64,000 bases of DNA. Source: Rubinisphaera italica. GTDB taxonomy: Bacteria; Planctomycetota; Planctomycetia; Planctomycetales; Planctomycetaceae. Where the stretch lies: NCBI RefSeq assembly GCF_007859715.1, contig NZ_SJPG01000001.1, positions 5,746,527-5,810,526 on the forward strand. Direction: 5' to 3'. Numbering within the stretch: position 1 is the stretch's first letter; the number at the start of each line of letters is the position of its first letter. A program made the translations under genes and the position numbers. Shown here piece by piece: positions 55,400 through 64,000 of the stretch. The notes under the pieces were generated by a model. That model had not been told where the DNA came from. It searched no databases and saw only the letters and a list, made by a program, of their open reading frames with translations.

Positions 55400-58300
55400 A
55401 TGGAGTCAGAAATTCCCCAGGATGTTTTGGAGCGGCTGGCGGATTGTCGGGAACCGTTTTTAATCGGAGTCCGACATCATTCGGCTGCTTTGGCTAGAGT
55501 AATGCCAGACTTATTGGCCAAGACTCAGCCGGAAGCGATTCTGCTCGAACTCCCGCCAGATTTTCAGAAGTGGATTGAATATCTGGGAGATGATGAACTC
55601 GAAGCGCCGGTGGCGTTAGCGGCAGCCGGGCGAAATCGATTGCTCTCTTTTTATCCTTTGGCCGATTTCTCTCCTGAGCTAATCGCAATTCGGTGGGCGG
55701 CAAAACATCAGATTCCGGTCATCCCCTGCGACCTTTCCTTGGAGAAAATGTCTCAGATTGAATCTCGCTTTGCAGACACGTCTTCGTCATCGGATTCGGA
55801 TGAGACGCCGATCGTGAATCAACTGTTGAATCGTTATCAGTCCAAGGACACAGCTGCTCTTTGGGAAACATTCGTTGAAACTCCGGGAGTAAATGCCTCT
55901 CCAGAATCGATTCGACGAGCCGGTTTGCTGTTTGGCTGGATGATGCGGCAATCTTCTCAGGGAGCAACACCTGCAGATGCACATCGGGAACTCGCGATGC
56001 GGGAGGCAATTGCCCTGGCTCCGAAGCGATCGGTTGCCATCGTCGGTTCGTTTCATGCCTCCGCACTTCTGGAAGATCCACTGCTGTGGACATGTCCCGA
56101 TGAATTTGAATATGAAAAGGATAAGCCATCGTCCGTCGAGAATTTGACGACATCACTGATTCCTTACTCATATGCTCAGCTCGATCAGCGAAGTGGCTAC
56201 CCAGCCGGGATCCTTGACCCGGTTTGGCAGCGATCAATGTCTGAAACCAGTAGCGTCGAACAGATGCACGGCGTGATCAGTCATTTCGCAACCCAATTAT
56301 GTCGCCATCTGCGTGAGGCTGGCCATGTCGCAGGCACTCCGGATGCAACAGAAATTGTGCGGATCGCGACTGACTTAAGTCGGCTGCGCGGTCATTCCGC
56401 CCCAGGGAGGGCGGAGTTGCTCGAAGCGGTTGAAACCACACTTGTTCAAGGCGATTTGTACGGTCGCGGTCGTGAGATTGCTCGCGCTGCAGAATCTGTT
56501 TTTATAGGTCATAAGACAGGTCGATTACCTGCCCACACGCCGAGAAGTGGTATTTCTGTGCAGGTTGAAGAATTGTGTGATCGACTCAAACTACCCGGAC
56601 CAAAATCGATTGGAGAAGAACCGCGAACGATGCGACTGGATCCTCTACGATCGAAGCTCGATCGGGCTCGAGCGGTCACGTTTCGGCGACTCAATCTGGT
56701 TGGTGTGCAATATTGCGAACGCATCGATACGGAAGCGACGGGGAATCGTGAAAATCTGACAGAAGTCTGGTCTGTCAAATGGAATCATGCAACAACAGCT
56801 ACTCTTGAGGCGAGTACTCTCTATGGGATTACCCTCACGCAGGCAGCTGAAGCAATGGTTCGCCGAATGGAAAATTCTGAGACGGTGAGTGCACAAGACA
56901 ATTCAGAAAATCTGCGTCCGGAAACAACACTCGCCTGCTTTCGAGCCGCAGCCGAGTGTGGGCTTGCGGATTCCGTGAGAGAACTTCTCAAGCAATTTGA
57001 TCATCTGTTCATGAACGCCGCTTCGGCTAACCATTTGATTGAAGCCGCTCAAGGTCTGAAACGGATCTCTGCAGGACTTGTCTTCGGCTTACCAATGAAT
57101 TCGGAAGACGCTGTCGAGCCTGATGTTCCTGTTTTTGATTGCGAAGCTGCATTGCTCTCACCTGATTCATTCATTGAAAAAGCAATCAATCGACTCGAAG
57201 GACTGCGAGGTTCGACGGAGCCTCAGGATATTATTTCAATAAAGGATCTTGCAGCCATGCTGCGAGGAGATGAAGAACTTGTTCATTATATACCGGCCTT
57301 ACAAACTCGATTGTTGCAGATGACTCGCGATGGTTCTCCCCAAATCCAGGGAGCAGCGTGGGGCTCTCTGGCGATGCTTGGCACGATTGAGATTACTCAA
57401 CTGACGTCTGTTCTCGAAGGCTGGTATGATTCCGCATCGTCTGCAGAGGGCCGGAAATTTTTGCGACTTCGCCTGAATGGCTTAATGATTCCGTTGCTGG
57501 CGATTCTCTTTTCCGATCCCGACTGGCTGGAGGGATTGGAATCGCGTTTAAAGCTGACGGGTGACGATGAATTCTTATCCCGATTGCCCTCCTTGCGGGG
57601 AGGCTTTCAATCGTTGCCGCCTGCGGATCGTGTCAGTCTTTTGAATGATCGTTTACGGCTGATTGAACCCAATGGGATGGCTGGAAATTCAACGCCATTT
57701 CTGGATGATCCAGAAAGAAAAGCTGTCGCTATGCAGGCGGATCGAGCAGGGCGAAATGCGATTCTGAGTTTGCTTCCCGATTTTGTGATTCGCGAAACGA
57801 ATGTCTCAACTGTAGATAGTCAGCCGATCAAACTGGCTGATAATCTGGGTGAAATTCCGCTGTCGGATCGCTGGAGATTAATTCTGGGCGTTCAAGGTTG
57901 CCAATCGAATAAGGGATCCCGAGCAGGTCGTTCACTTGATGAGTGCTATGGAGCCAGTGCCCGTGGCACACTTGGCCAAAAAACAGATTTGGATCGCGGT
58001 GGCACAGGAAAGGCCACTCCTTCTGCCCGAGAATGGGTGGAAGATTTGAGTGGATTGTTTGATCTGGATGTTTGCGAAGAAGTGATGGCCGACTCGATTG
58101 AAAATGGCCGGAGTGCGATTCTCGAATACTTGAATCCCGAGACTGTTCGGCCTTCGGTCGAACTTCTTGAACAGGTCCTTTCCTTACACGGGGCGATGCC
58201 CGAACGGGATTTGAGCCTTTTGAGAAAACTGGCTCGCAAAATCACGGAGAAGCTGGCGGAACAATTACAGAATCGATTACGACCCGCTTTGACAGGTTTG

Positions 58301-58960
58301 AACACGCCGCGTCCCACACGAAGGAAAAGCCGTCGAATTGATTTTGCACGGACGATTGCCTCGAATCTGGAAACAGCTCATCGACAGGCGGATGGACAAA
58401 TTCGACTGGCTCCGCGGAATCTCTTTTTTAAATCTCCCGCCAAACGGCAGATGGACTGGCATCTCATTTTCGTGGTCGATACTTCCGGGTCCATGGAAGC
58501 TTCTGTGATCTACAGTGCTCTCGTCTCTGCGATATTTGCGTCACTGCCAGCGATCGATGTTAAATTCTTTGCCTTTAGCACCGAAGTAATTGACTTTTCT
58601 AATGTTGTCGATGATCCTCTCTCACTGCTCATGGAAGTTCAGGTGGGAGGAGGAACACATATCGGTTTGGGGCTGCGAGCCGCTCGGGAAAGTGTCAAAA
58701 TTCCTGCACGGACAATTGTTGTCATCGTGAGTGATTTTGAGGAAGGAGTCTCTGTACCTGAAATGCTGGCTGAGGTGAAGATGCTGGCGGACTCCGGCGT
58801 GAAACTGCTTGGTCTGGCTGCTCTAGATGATGCTGCTACGCCACGCTATCACACGGGCATTGCTCAAATGCTGGTGCAGGCAGGGATGCCGGTCGCGGCT
58901 GTCAGTCCAGAACGTCTGGCCCAGTGGGTGGGAGATCAGATTCGAGGCTCTGCATCATGA
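55400..58960 (+). CDS. DUF5682-VWA fusion protein
   Basis: This 1186-residue protein joins two families that are separate in E. coli (YehM and YehP). The N-terminus is DUF5682: FLIGVRHHSAALARV (His26, His27) and ILLELPPDF. The middle is helical. A VWA domain from about residue 1018 has the MIDAS DTSGSMEAS (about 1027), GGGTHIGLGL and IVSDFEEGV. VWA domains bind metal-dependent partners and here are the natural target of the MoxR ATPase. The linker near 850 is Gly-rich (DRGGTGKATPSAREW). There is no signal peptide. The stop overlaps the SWIM gene by ATGA. Confidence 0.9.
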   Translation: MESEIPQDVLERLADCREPFLIGVRHHSAALARVMPDLLAKTQPEAILLELPPDFQKWIEYLGDDELEAPVALAAAGRNRLLSFYPLADFSPELIAIRWAAKHQIPVIPCDLSLEKMSQIESRFADTSSSSDSDETPIVNQLLNRYQSKDTAALWETFVETPGVNASPESIRRAGLLFGWMMRQSSQGATPADAHRELAMREAIALAPKRSVAIVGSFHASALLEDPLLWTCPDEFEYEKDKPSSVENLTTSLIPYSYAQLDQRSGYPAGILDPVWQRSMSETSSVEQMHGVISHFATQLCRHLREAGHVAGTPDATEIVRIATDLSRLRGHSAPGRAELLEAVETTLVQGDLYGRGREIARAAESVFIGHKTGRLPAHTPRSGISVQVEELCDRLKLPGPKSIGEEPRTMRLDPLRSKLDRARAVTFRRLNLVGVQYCERIDTEATGNRENLTEVWSVKWNHATTATLEASTLYGITLTQAAEAMVRRMENSETVSAQDNSENLRPETTLACFRAAAECGLADSVRELLKQFDHLFMNAASANHLIEAAQGLKRISAGLVFGLPMNSEDAVEPDVPVFDCEAALLSPDSFIEKAINRLEGLRGSTEPQDIISIKDLAAMLRGDEELVHYIPALQTRLLQMTRDGSPQIQGAAWGSLAMLGTIEITQLTSVLEGWYDSASSAEGRKFLRLRLNGLMIPLLAILFSDPDWLEGLESRLKLTGDDEFLSRLPSLRGGFQSLPPADRVSLLNDRLRLIEPNGMAGNSTPFLDDPERKAVAMQADRAGRNAILSLLPDFVIRETNVSTVDSQPIKLADNLGEIPLSDRWRLILGVQGCQSNKGSRAGRSLDECYGASARGTLGQKTDLDRGGTGKATPSAREWVEDLSGLFDLDVCEEVMADSIENGRSAILEYLNPETVRPSVELLEQVLSLHGAMPERDLSLLRKLARKITEKLAEQLQNRLRPALTGLNTPRPTRRKSRRIDFARTIASNLETAHRQADGQIRLAPRNLFFKSPAKRQMDWHLIFVVDTSGSMEASVIYSALVSAIFASLPAIDVKFFAFSTEVIDFSNVVDDPLSLLMEVQVGGGTHIGLGLRAARESVKIPARTIVVIVSDFEEGVSVPEMLAEVKMLADSGVKLLGLAALDDAATPRYHTGIAQMLVQAGMPVAAVSPERLAQWVGDQIRGSAS

Positions 58961-60726
58961 CGATAAAACTTAAAGTCTCTTCCCGGCTCCTTTCTGAGTT
59001 AATCGAATCGGCTCCCAACCGCGTTCGCCGGAGACTGGATCGCGAACCCGATGCCGCAAAAGACTGGTCGTTGCAGCAACTGGAAGATCGATGGATCGTA
59101 TCGGTTAGTGAGGAGACGATCACTCTTCATGATGAAGTGATTACATCGCTGGACCAGATTCACTGCACGTGCCTGCTGGCTCCGAATTGTTTTCATATTC
59201 TTGCAATGCTGACTCAACTTGAAGTCAGCATTGAGAACACCTCCTCAGAAAATGAGGCGACTGAAGCTCCAGTTGGGGAAGAGAGCAATGACGATGCGAT
59301 CACCGTCACGGCTGAGCAGCAAGTCGCAATCCAAGAGTTTCAACGGGCTCTCGCTCAACTGATGCAGGTGGGTATTTCAAATACGGGGGTGGTTATTCAG
59401 TCGGGATTATTACGGGCGATCCATCGATGCCGAGCAGAGCGTCTTTATCGACTGGCGGCCATCGGGCTGCAAATCGCGACTGAAATTCATCAGTTTCGAT
59501 CCCGATCTGTGGAATCGAATCCCGAGAAAATGGCGGAAGATTACTCGCATGCTCTGGAGGTGATTCATCACCTGCTGCACGATGATCCTCCCTCAAGCAT
59601 CTGGGTGGGGACGTCTCGACGAACTCAGTTTCCAATCCGACCGCGAAAACTACATGGACTTTTGGCAGAGCCAATCATAACCGCAAGTGGTTATGCGGGA
59701 GCGGTTGCTTATTTTCTGGGTGAAGATGATGGGATCTATTCGGCAGCCGATGTCCGTCCGGGCGATGCTCAATTTGCACGAGCCGCTTATGCGGGAGGAA
59801 TTGAAATCGGACCACTGATTCAACCAGCCCGTCAACTGGCTCGAAACCGTTTCATTGGCAGTGAGATGACCGCATCGGAGAATGGTCGTCTCGGACGGGG
59901 AAAATCGATCAAGCTGGCTCAACAGGGGGCTTCGTCATGGGACGAACCTATGATCAAAGCTCGATTTGAACGATCAATTGCAGATCAGTTGAACGCAATT
60001 TATCCCCTTGCCGAGTTGCCAGACGATGCTCGACCTGCCGGCTGGGATTTTGTATTTCTGACGGGCGTTGTTCTGGGAGCATCAGGTCCTGATTTGTTAT
60101 TCGCGTTGACCGATTACGAAGGAAAAGATCGCCATCAGGAAATTCGGCTGGCAATCCAGAATGAAAACGAGGCCCTGCAATTTCGGGAAAATCTGCGAAT
60201 GCTCAGTTGTGCTCCCGGCTTGATATTGCGAGTGATTGCGCGATTCAATCTCCTGGACCCAACGATCATGTGTCCTCTGGCCATTTCCGCCTTGAATGTC
60301 AACGATTATCCGTCACGGGAGGAACCTCAACTGAACCTGCCGGATTCCTGGGATCATCGAGTCTTTCTGGGATTCGATGAACTTCAGCCGAATCATCTGC
60401 TTAAGTCTCAGGCACGTCCCTATTTGATTGCAAAACATATGGAAGTTCATGAGAACGACGAACTCGCAGCCTTGCGTCGAAGATGGACAGCCTTGCTGCT
60501 CGCAGGCACAGTGACAAATTCTACTAACAAAACTCTGGTCGTAACGGAAGCACGCAGGCTCGAAAGAGCAGGGTTCTCTACTGCTGCTTCACTGCTGTTG
60601 AATTTGCAGTCAATGGTCTCTGAAAAAGAACCCAATTCACTCCAGAAATTTCTGGCAATTTCACTCTACTTGCGAGCCTGCCGCTTCGCACTGGCAAAAT
60701 CGAAACTGGAAACGACGTCACACTAA
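58957..60726 (+). CDS. SWIM zinc-finger protein
   Basis: The 589-residue protein has a SWIM finger CTCLLAPNCFH (Cys70, Cys72, Cys78, His80: CxC...CxH), which typically binds nucleic acid or proteins. The rest is not in a characterised family and corresponds in position to E. coli YehQ. A middle part SAADVRPGDAQFARAAY and a helical C-terminus are conserved-looking. The ATG at 58957 overlaps the stop of the VWA gene (ATGA), so translation is coupled. The gene ends the locus; the kinase behind it is convergent, 17 bp from its stop. Confidence 0.88.
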   Translation: MTIKLKVSSRLLSELIESAPNRVRRRLDREPDAAKDWSLQQLEDRWIVSVSEETITLHDEVITSLDQIHCTCLLAPNCFHILAMLTQLEVSIENTSSENEATEAPVGEESNDDAITVTAEQQVAIQEFQRALAQLMQVGISNTGVVIQSGLLRAIHRCRAERLYRLAAIGLQIATEIHQFRSRSVESNPEKMAEDYSHALEVIHHLLHDDPPSSIWVGTSRRTQFPIRPRKLHGLLAEPIITASGYAGAVAYFLGEDDGIYSAADVRPGDAQFARAAYAGGIEIGPLIQPARQLARNRFIGSEMTASENGRLGRGKSIKLAQQGASSWDEPMIKARFERSIADQLNAIYPLAELPDDARPAGWDFVFLTGVVLGASGPDLLFALTDYEGKDRHQEIRLAIQNENEALQFRENLRMLSCAPGLILRVIARFNLLDPTIMCPLAISALNVNDYPSREEPQLNLPDSWDHRVFLGFDELQPNHLLKSQARPYLIAKHMEVHENDELAALRRRWTALLLAGTVTNSTNKTLVVTEARRLERAGFSTAASLLLNLQSMVSEKEPNSLQKFLAISLYLRACRFALAKSKLETTSH

Positions 60727-60743
60727 ATAAAGGTGATTGCCTT

Positions 60744-62378
60744 TTAACTCAGTAAATTTCTAATGAACTGAATCCGTTCGTCTATTTCCTCAATGGTAAA
60801 TACGGAGCCAGTTTGTTCGGTATCTTTGCGGAGTTGCCGGTAGAGATTGAGTAAGGTTTGCATCAGGTTGCGTTGATTTTCGGGCAACGGTAACAGTGGG
60901 GAAGTGCGAGCCAGATCGGTTGTTATGCTTCGCCCTGTGACTTGGGCATACATCCGATCCAGATTTTCGAGGCGCTGACCAAGAGCGCCTGCCTTCATTT
61001 GCACAGACGTAGTCACTTGCGGAGTGCCCGGAAACAGGACGCGATAATTTGCTAACAAATAAGCTTCTAGTAGACAGCATAATAACAGAGCCATCGTAAA
61101 TACGGGGAGCCAGTTTCTTTTTTTCTTTTTCCGGGTTTTGAATTGTGAAATCGGTTTCACTTCAAGACCGCGGCTAAATGCCCGCAGGTCTTGAATCATT
61201 TCCCCAGCTGATTGATAGCGCTGCGTCGGCTGCTTCGCCGTCGCTTTGATAAGAATTGCTTCGAGTCCACGCGGTATTTTACTGTTGATGCTGCGAGGAG
61301 CAGGGATAATCCCTTCCATAATATTACGGATTAATTCAGAACGATTCGATTGATCGAACACCGGCCGATTGATGCATAGTTCAATCAAGGTCAACCCGAG
61401 TGCATACAGATCACTTCGGGCGTCGACCTGACCATGAAAACGCTCGGGAGAGATGTAACGCATCGTACCGACAACATCGTTTGTCCCCGTGAGCGATAAC
61501 TCTTTTTCTGACTTAGCCAGGCCAAAGTCAGTAATCCATAGAATCCCCTCATAATCGATCAGCATGTTCCCCGGTTTAATATCCCGATGCAGAATGCCGG
61601 CATTGTGGGCATGTTCGAGTGCACGAGCGGCCTGGACTCCAATGCGGGCAATCTGCTTCCAGGAGTCCGGCTTTAAAGTCCACCGGGGTTGTTGTTTCGC
61701 TCGTTGTGAAGCCGAATGAGCTGCGTAATCAAACTCGAATGCAAGGCTGTCTTCATCGTCATCCACGTCAGTCTCTTGGTCATCTCCAGTTAGAGGAACG
61801 CCCTGTTGCTGGAAATGTTCGAGAACTTCATGGGAAGTGATCGGCTCTGAATTCTGGTTGCGACGCAGGACAACCCAGTCGAGACCGACACCTTCAATGA
61901 GCCGCATCGCAAAGAAGCAGCGTTCGTCGGCTTCACCAAAATCGATGATCGGGACAATATTGCGAAAGGAGAGCCGGGCGACAGTGCGGGCTTCCTGCAT
62001 GAAACGTTCCCGACGATCTTTCTGTCTGGAAAACTCTCGGGGCAGGACTTTCAATGCGACGCGTCGCTGCATGGACTGCTGAAAGGCTTCGTAAACGATA
62101 CCCATTCCTCCGACGCCGATTTCCCGCAATAGCTGATACTCCCCCATTTGCAGCCCACTCTGAATCTGCTCCTGGTCAACGTCAGAAATGGGGGGACCCT
62201 GCTTCTTGAAACCTTCCAGAGCGGCCAGAGTGGGGAACAACTCCAGAATCTCTTCTGCAAGATCTGGATTTTCCGCGGCAAAGCCGGCCACATCGATCTG
62301 CTCGCCATTACGACAGCGATCAATATATTCACTGAAGAGTAACTCCAGAGGATCTCGTTGTGTTTCGGAGTATGACAT
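60744..62378 (-). CDS. Ser/Thr protein kinase with acidic insert and transmembrane helix
   Basis: This 544-residue kinase has a complete catalytic core: glycine loop GVGGMGIVY, Lys110 (ALK), HRDIKPGN (264-271) and DFG (284-286) with SPERFHG. About 65 residues (172-238), rich in Asp/Glu (DDDEDSLAFEFDY), are inserted between the N-lobe hinge and the catalytic loop. One transmembrane helix (about 420-445) follows a basic RKKKKRNW stretch, and a short extracytoplasmic domain ends the protein. The N-terminal 1-75 region (EYIDRCRNGEQIDVAGFAAE) is a common planctomycete kinase preface. It is convergent with the SWIM gene and may or may not regulate it. Confidence 0.92.
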   Translation of the reverse strand: MSYSETQRDPLELLFSEYIDRCRNGEQIDVAGFAAENPDLAEEILELFPTLAALEGFKKQGPPISDVDQEQIQSGLQMGEYQLLREIGVGGMGIVYEAFQQSMQRRVALKVLPREFSRQKDRRERFMQEARTVARLSFRNIVPIIDFGEADERCFFAMRLIEGVGLDWVVLRRNQNSEPITSHEVLEHFQQQGVPLTGDDQETDVDDDEDSLAFEFDYAAHSASQRAKQQPRWTLKPDSWKQIARIGVQAARALEHAHNAGILHRDIKPGNMLIDYEGILWITDFGLAKSEKELSLTGTNDVVGTMRYISPERFHGQVDARSDLYALGLTLIELCINRPVFDQSNRSELIRNIMEGIIPAPRSINSKIPRGLEAILIKATAKQPTQRYQSAGEMIQDLRAFSRGLEVKPISQFKTRKKKKRNWLPVFTMALLLCCLLEAYLLANYRVLFPGTPQVTTSVQMKAGALGQRLENLDRMYAQVTGRSITTDLARTSPLLPLPENQRNLMQTLLNLYRQLRKDTEQTGSVFTIEEIDERIQFIRNLLS

Positions 62379-62655
62379 GGGGATTAAAACGTATCAATGA
62401 AATGAGTCAACAATTAAAAAAGTCCATATTTGATGATTCTCCCATCATGTCCGTAAAATTCCACAACTACAACGAAAGGAGACTCACAATCAAATCAACT
62501 TGATAACTGATACGATTCACAAGGTCCTTTCCGGGCTTAGATTTGAGCCTTAAGTAACTGTAACGTACTCCGTTATCGTGTTTCAGCCCCAGTTTGACGA
62601 AAGAAGCAAGCTCCACGAAATTCAAAGATAAAAAGAGGTATCAAAATCACCTGAC

Positions 62656-64000
62656 TCAGTGAGTAGAAAGCCGATTCGGTTCTTCGACTTGTGGAAAGCG
62701 GAGGGTAAATGTTGAGCCCTGATTCAGTTCACTACGGACAGAGATCGATCCTGAGAAATAATTGCAGAGATGTTTGACAATCGCTAACCCTAATCCGGTT
62801 CCACCGGCGGCCCGGGCGCGGGCGGTGTCGACACGATAAAACCGCTCGAAAATGCGTTCGAGATGTCGAGGTTCGATGCCGATGCCGGAATCGGAAATCT
62901 CGATCACGACATTCCCTTCAGAAGCTTTCCATCCAATTTTGATTTCACCACCGGTCGGTGTGTAGTTCAACGCATTGTCGATCAGGTTGTTGATAATTGT
63001 GCGGATGCCATCGTGATCGGCTTTGACGAGAAGTTCATCAATCGTGGGATTGGTAATCAAAGAGATCTGCTTGCCGTGAGCGACAGGATAATGCTCATCA
63101 ATTGCTTCCTGAATTGGGATGCCGATATCGATATTCTCCAGATGAAAGGCATCCTCTTCGGATTCAATCTTGGCCAGTTCCATCAGGTCGATAATCAGTT
63201 TGTGGAGTCGATCACCATGTTCGGTAATTTGTGCCAGAAAATGATGGGCGTGCTTGGGGTCCTCAATCGCTCCATCGAGCAGGGTTTCAGTACAGGCTTG
63301 AATCGCTGCAAGAGGAGTTTTCAACTCGTGCCCGACATTCGATACAAATTCGGATCGAATTTGTTCGAGACGTCTTAACTCGGTCACATCATGCAGGACC
63401 AGCACGACACCGGGACAAGGTTCTCCGGGAAGTCGAGAAGCAATAAACGCAATACGACTTTGATTTCGCGGCAGGACGATTTCGCGCTTCCGTTGAAATT
63501 GCCCCGAGAGAACTTCTCGGACAACACTTTGCACATCGGTATTTCTCAGCACTTCCCAGTAGGGACGCCCGACGACGCGTTGACCTTCAAATTCAATCAT
63601 TTTGAAGGCCGCTTTGTTAGCAAACAGGATCCGCTCCGCAGAGTCGACGGCAATCACCCCTTCGACCATCCCTCCGAGAACGGTCGCCAGGCGTTCGCTG
63701 TTGGCACGCAACTGCTGTCCCTGATTCTGCAGTTCATTGATATAACTGACCATCTCCCGGCTCATCTCATTGAAGGCCTCTGCCAGCGAGCCAAGTTCGT
63801 CTTTTGTATTGACGGGAACTTTTTGGGACCACTGTCCGGAGGCAATCGCCTGAGAGGCTCTCGTCAATTCTTCGACAGGTCGGGTGATTCTAGATACGAC
63901 AATCATTGACAGTGCCACGCCGACACAACAGACCGCGAACACAATCGCCCAGGTAATGCCTGACAGATTTTGCAACTGGTCCTGAATTTTCTCACGAGAG
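62656..64000 (-). CDS. PhoR-like sensor histidine kinase (N-terminus outside window)
   Basis: This partial membrane sensor kinase autophosphorylates on His and signals to a response regulator outside the window. The visible part starts with a membrane helix, then HAMP (ITRPVEELTRASQAIASG), PAS (ERILFANKAAFKMIEF), HisKA with NVGHELKTPLAAI, and HATPase with NNLIDNALNYTP, DSGIGI and GGTGLGLAIV. The arrangement is PhoR-like, pointing to phosphate control, but no PhoB is in view. The frame is open to the edge (SREKIQDQLQ at 64000); a TTG at 63975 is not the true start. Confidence 0.9.
   Translation of the reverse strand, partial: SREKIQDQLQNLSGITWAIVFAVCCVGVALSMIVVSRITRPVEELTRASQAIASGQWSQKVPVNTKDELGSLAEAFNEMSREMVSYINELQNQGQQLRANSERLATVLGGMVEGVIAVDSAERILFANKAAFKMIEFEGQRVVGRPYWEVLRNTDVQSVVREVLSGQFQRKREIVLPRNQSRIAFIASRLPGEPCPGVVLVLHDVTELRRLEQIRSEFVSNVGHELKTPLAAIQACTETLLDGAIEDPKHAHHFLAQITEHGDRLHKLIIDLMELAKIESEEDAFHLENIDIGIPIQEAIDEHYPVAHGKQISLITNPTIDELLVKADHDGIRTIINNLIDNALNYTPTGGEIKIGWKASEGNVVIEISDSGIGIEPRHLERIFERFYRVDTARARAAGGTGLGLAIVKHLCNYFSGSISVRSELNQGSTFTLRFPQVEEPNRLSTH

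Noticed and set aside
60728..60745. AAAGG/CCTTT hairpin between the SWIM and kinase genes as a terminator
   Set aside because: Five-base stem with only short T-runs, too weak to call.

Overview
The window is about 50% G+C chromosomal DNA from a member of the Planctomycetota, most like Planctomycetaceae such as Gimesia or Rubinisphaera. The evidence is a DUF1559 prepilin-like protein, three scattered secreted sulfatases, two planctomycete-style Ser/Thr kinases with a C-terminal membrane anchor, a YfbK-like VWA lipoprotein, short Tyr/Gly-rich secreted proteins and many single-gene transcription units. This assignment is inference from gene content. No tRNA, rRNA or CRISPR array was seen.

Layout. 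0-3 kb is a scarred region: an IS30 element cut by the left edge, a possible membrane-protein remnant, a frameshifted outer-membrane-like fragment, and a secreted low-molecular-weight phosphatase-like gene between two 109-bp direct repeats. 3-15.5 kb holds a TlpA-type thioredoxin fusion, an AhpD-like protein, a glycosyltransferase, two sulfatases, an FKBP isomerase, a Ser/Thr kinase and a DUF1559 protein. 15.7-20.8 kb is a membrane cluster: two YbhN-like flippase-family proteins, an ACT-domain protein that overlaps the second, and a GT39-like transferase. 21-33 kb contains an alkyltransferase-like protein, hemB, a pilin-like small protein, two unknown proteins, a glnE carrying GlnD-like ACT domains, pcm and a DUF885 peptidase. 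33.4-35.5 kb is a secreted-protein gene split by a fresh IS3-family insertion. 35.5-48 kb is housekeeping and envelope genes: DUF6159, coiled-coil, lipoprotein, metallopeptidase, VWA lipoprotein, HDAC-like, cysteine desulfurase, YugP-like peptidase, OYE-like oxidoreductase and a sulfatase.

The most interesting locus is 48.1-60.7 kb. Five co-directional genes encode a DUF4132-like protein, a 1670-residue protein of unknown function, a MoxR-type AAA+ ATPase, a DUF5682-VWA fusion and a SWIM zinc-finger protein. It resembles the little-understood E. coli yehL-yehM-yehP-yehQ plus DUF4132 group and the MoxR-VWA ternary systems that comparative genomics has proposed to act in biological conflict. 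A second Ser/Thr kinase and a PhoR-like histidine kinase, cut by the right edge, follow on the opposite strand.

Three families of dispersed palindromic intergenic repeats (called R1, R2 and R3 here) recur in the window. One R1 copy sits inside the MoxR-VWA operon.
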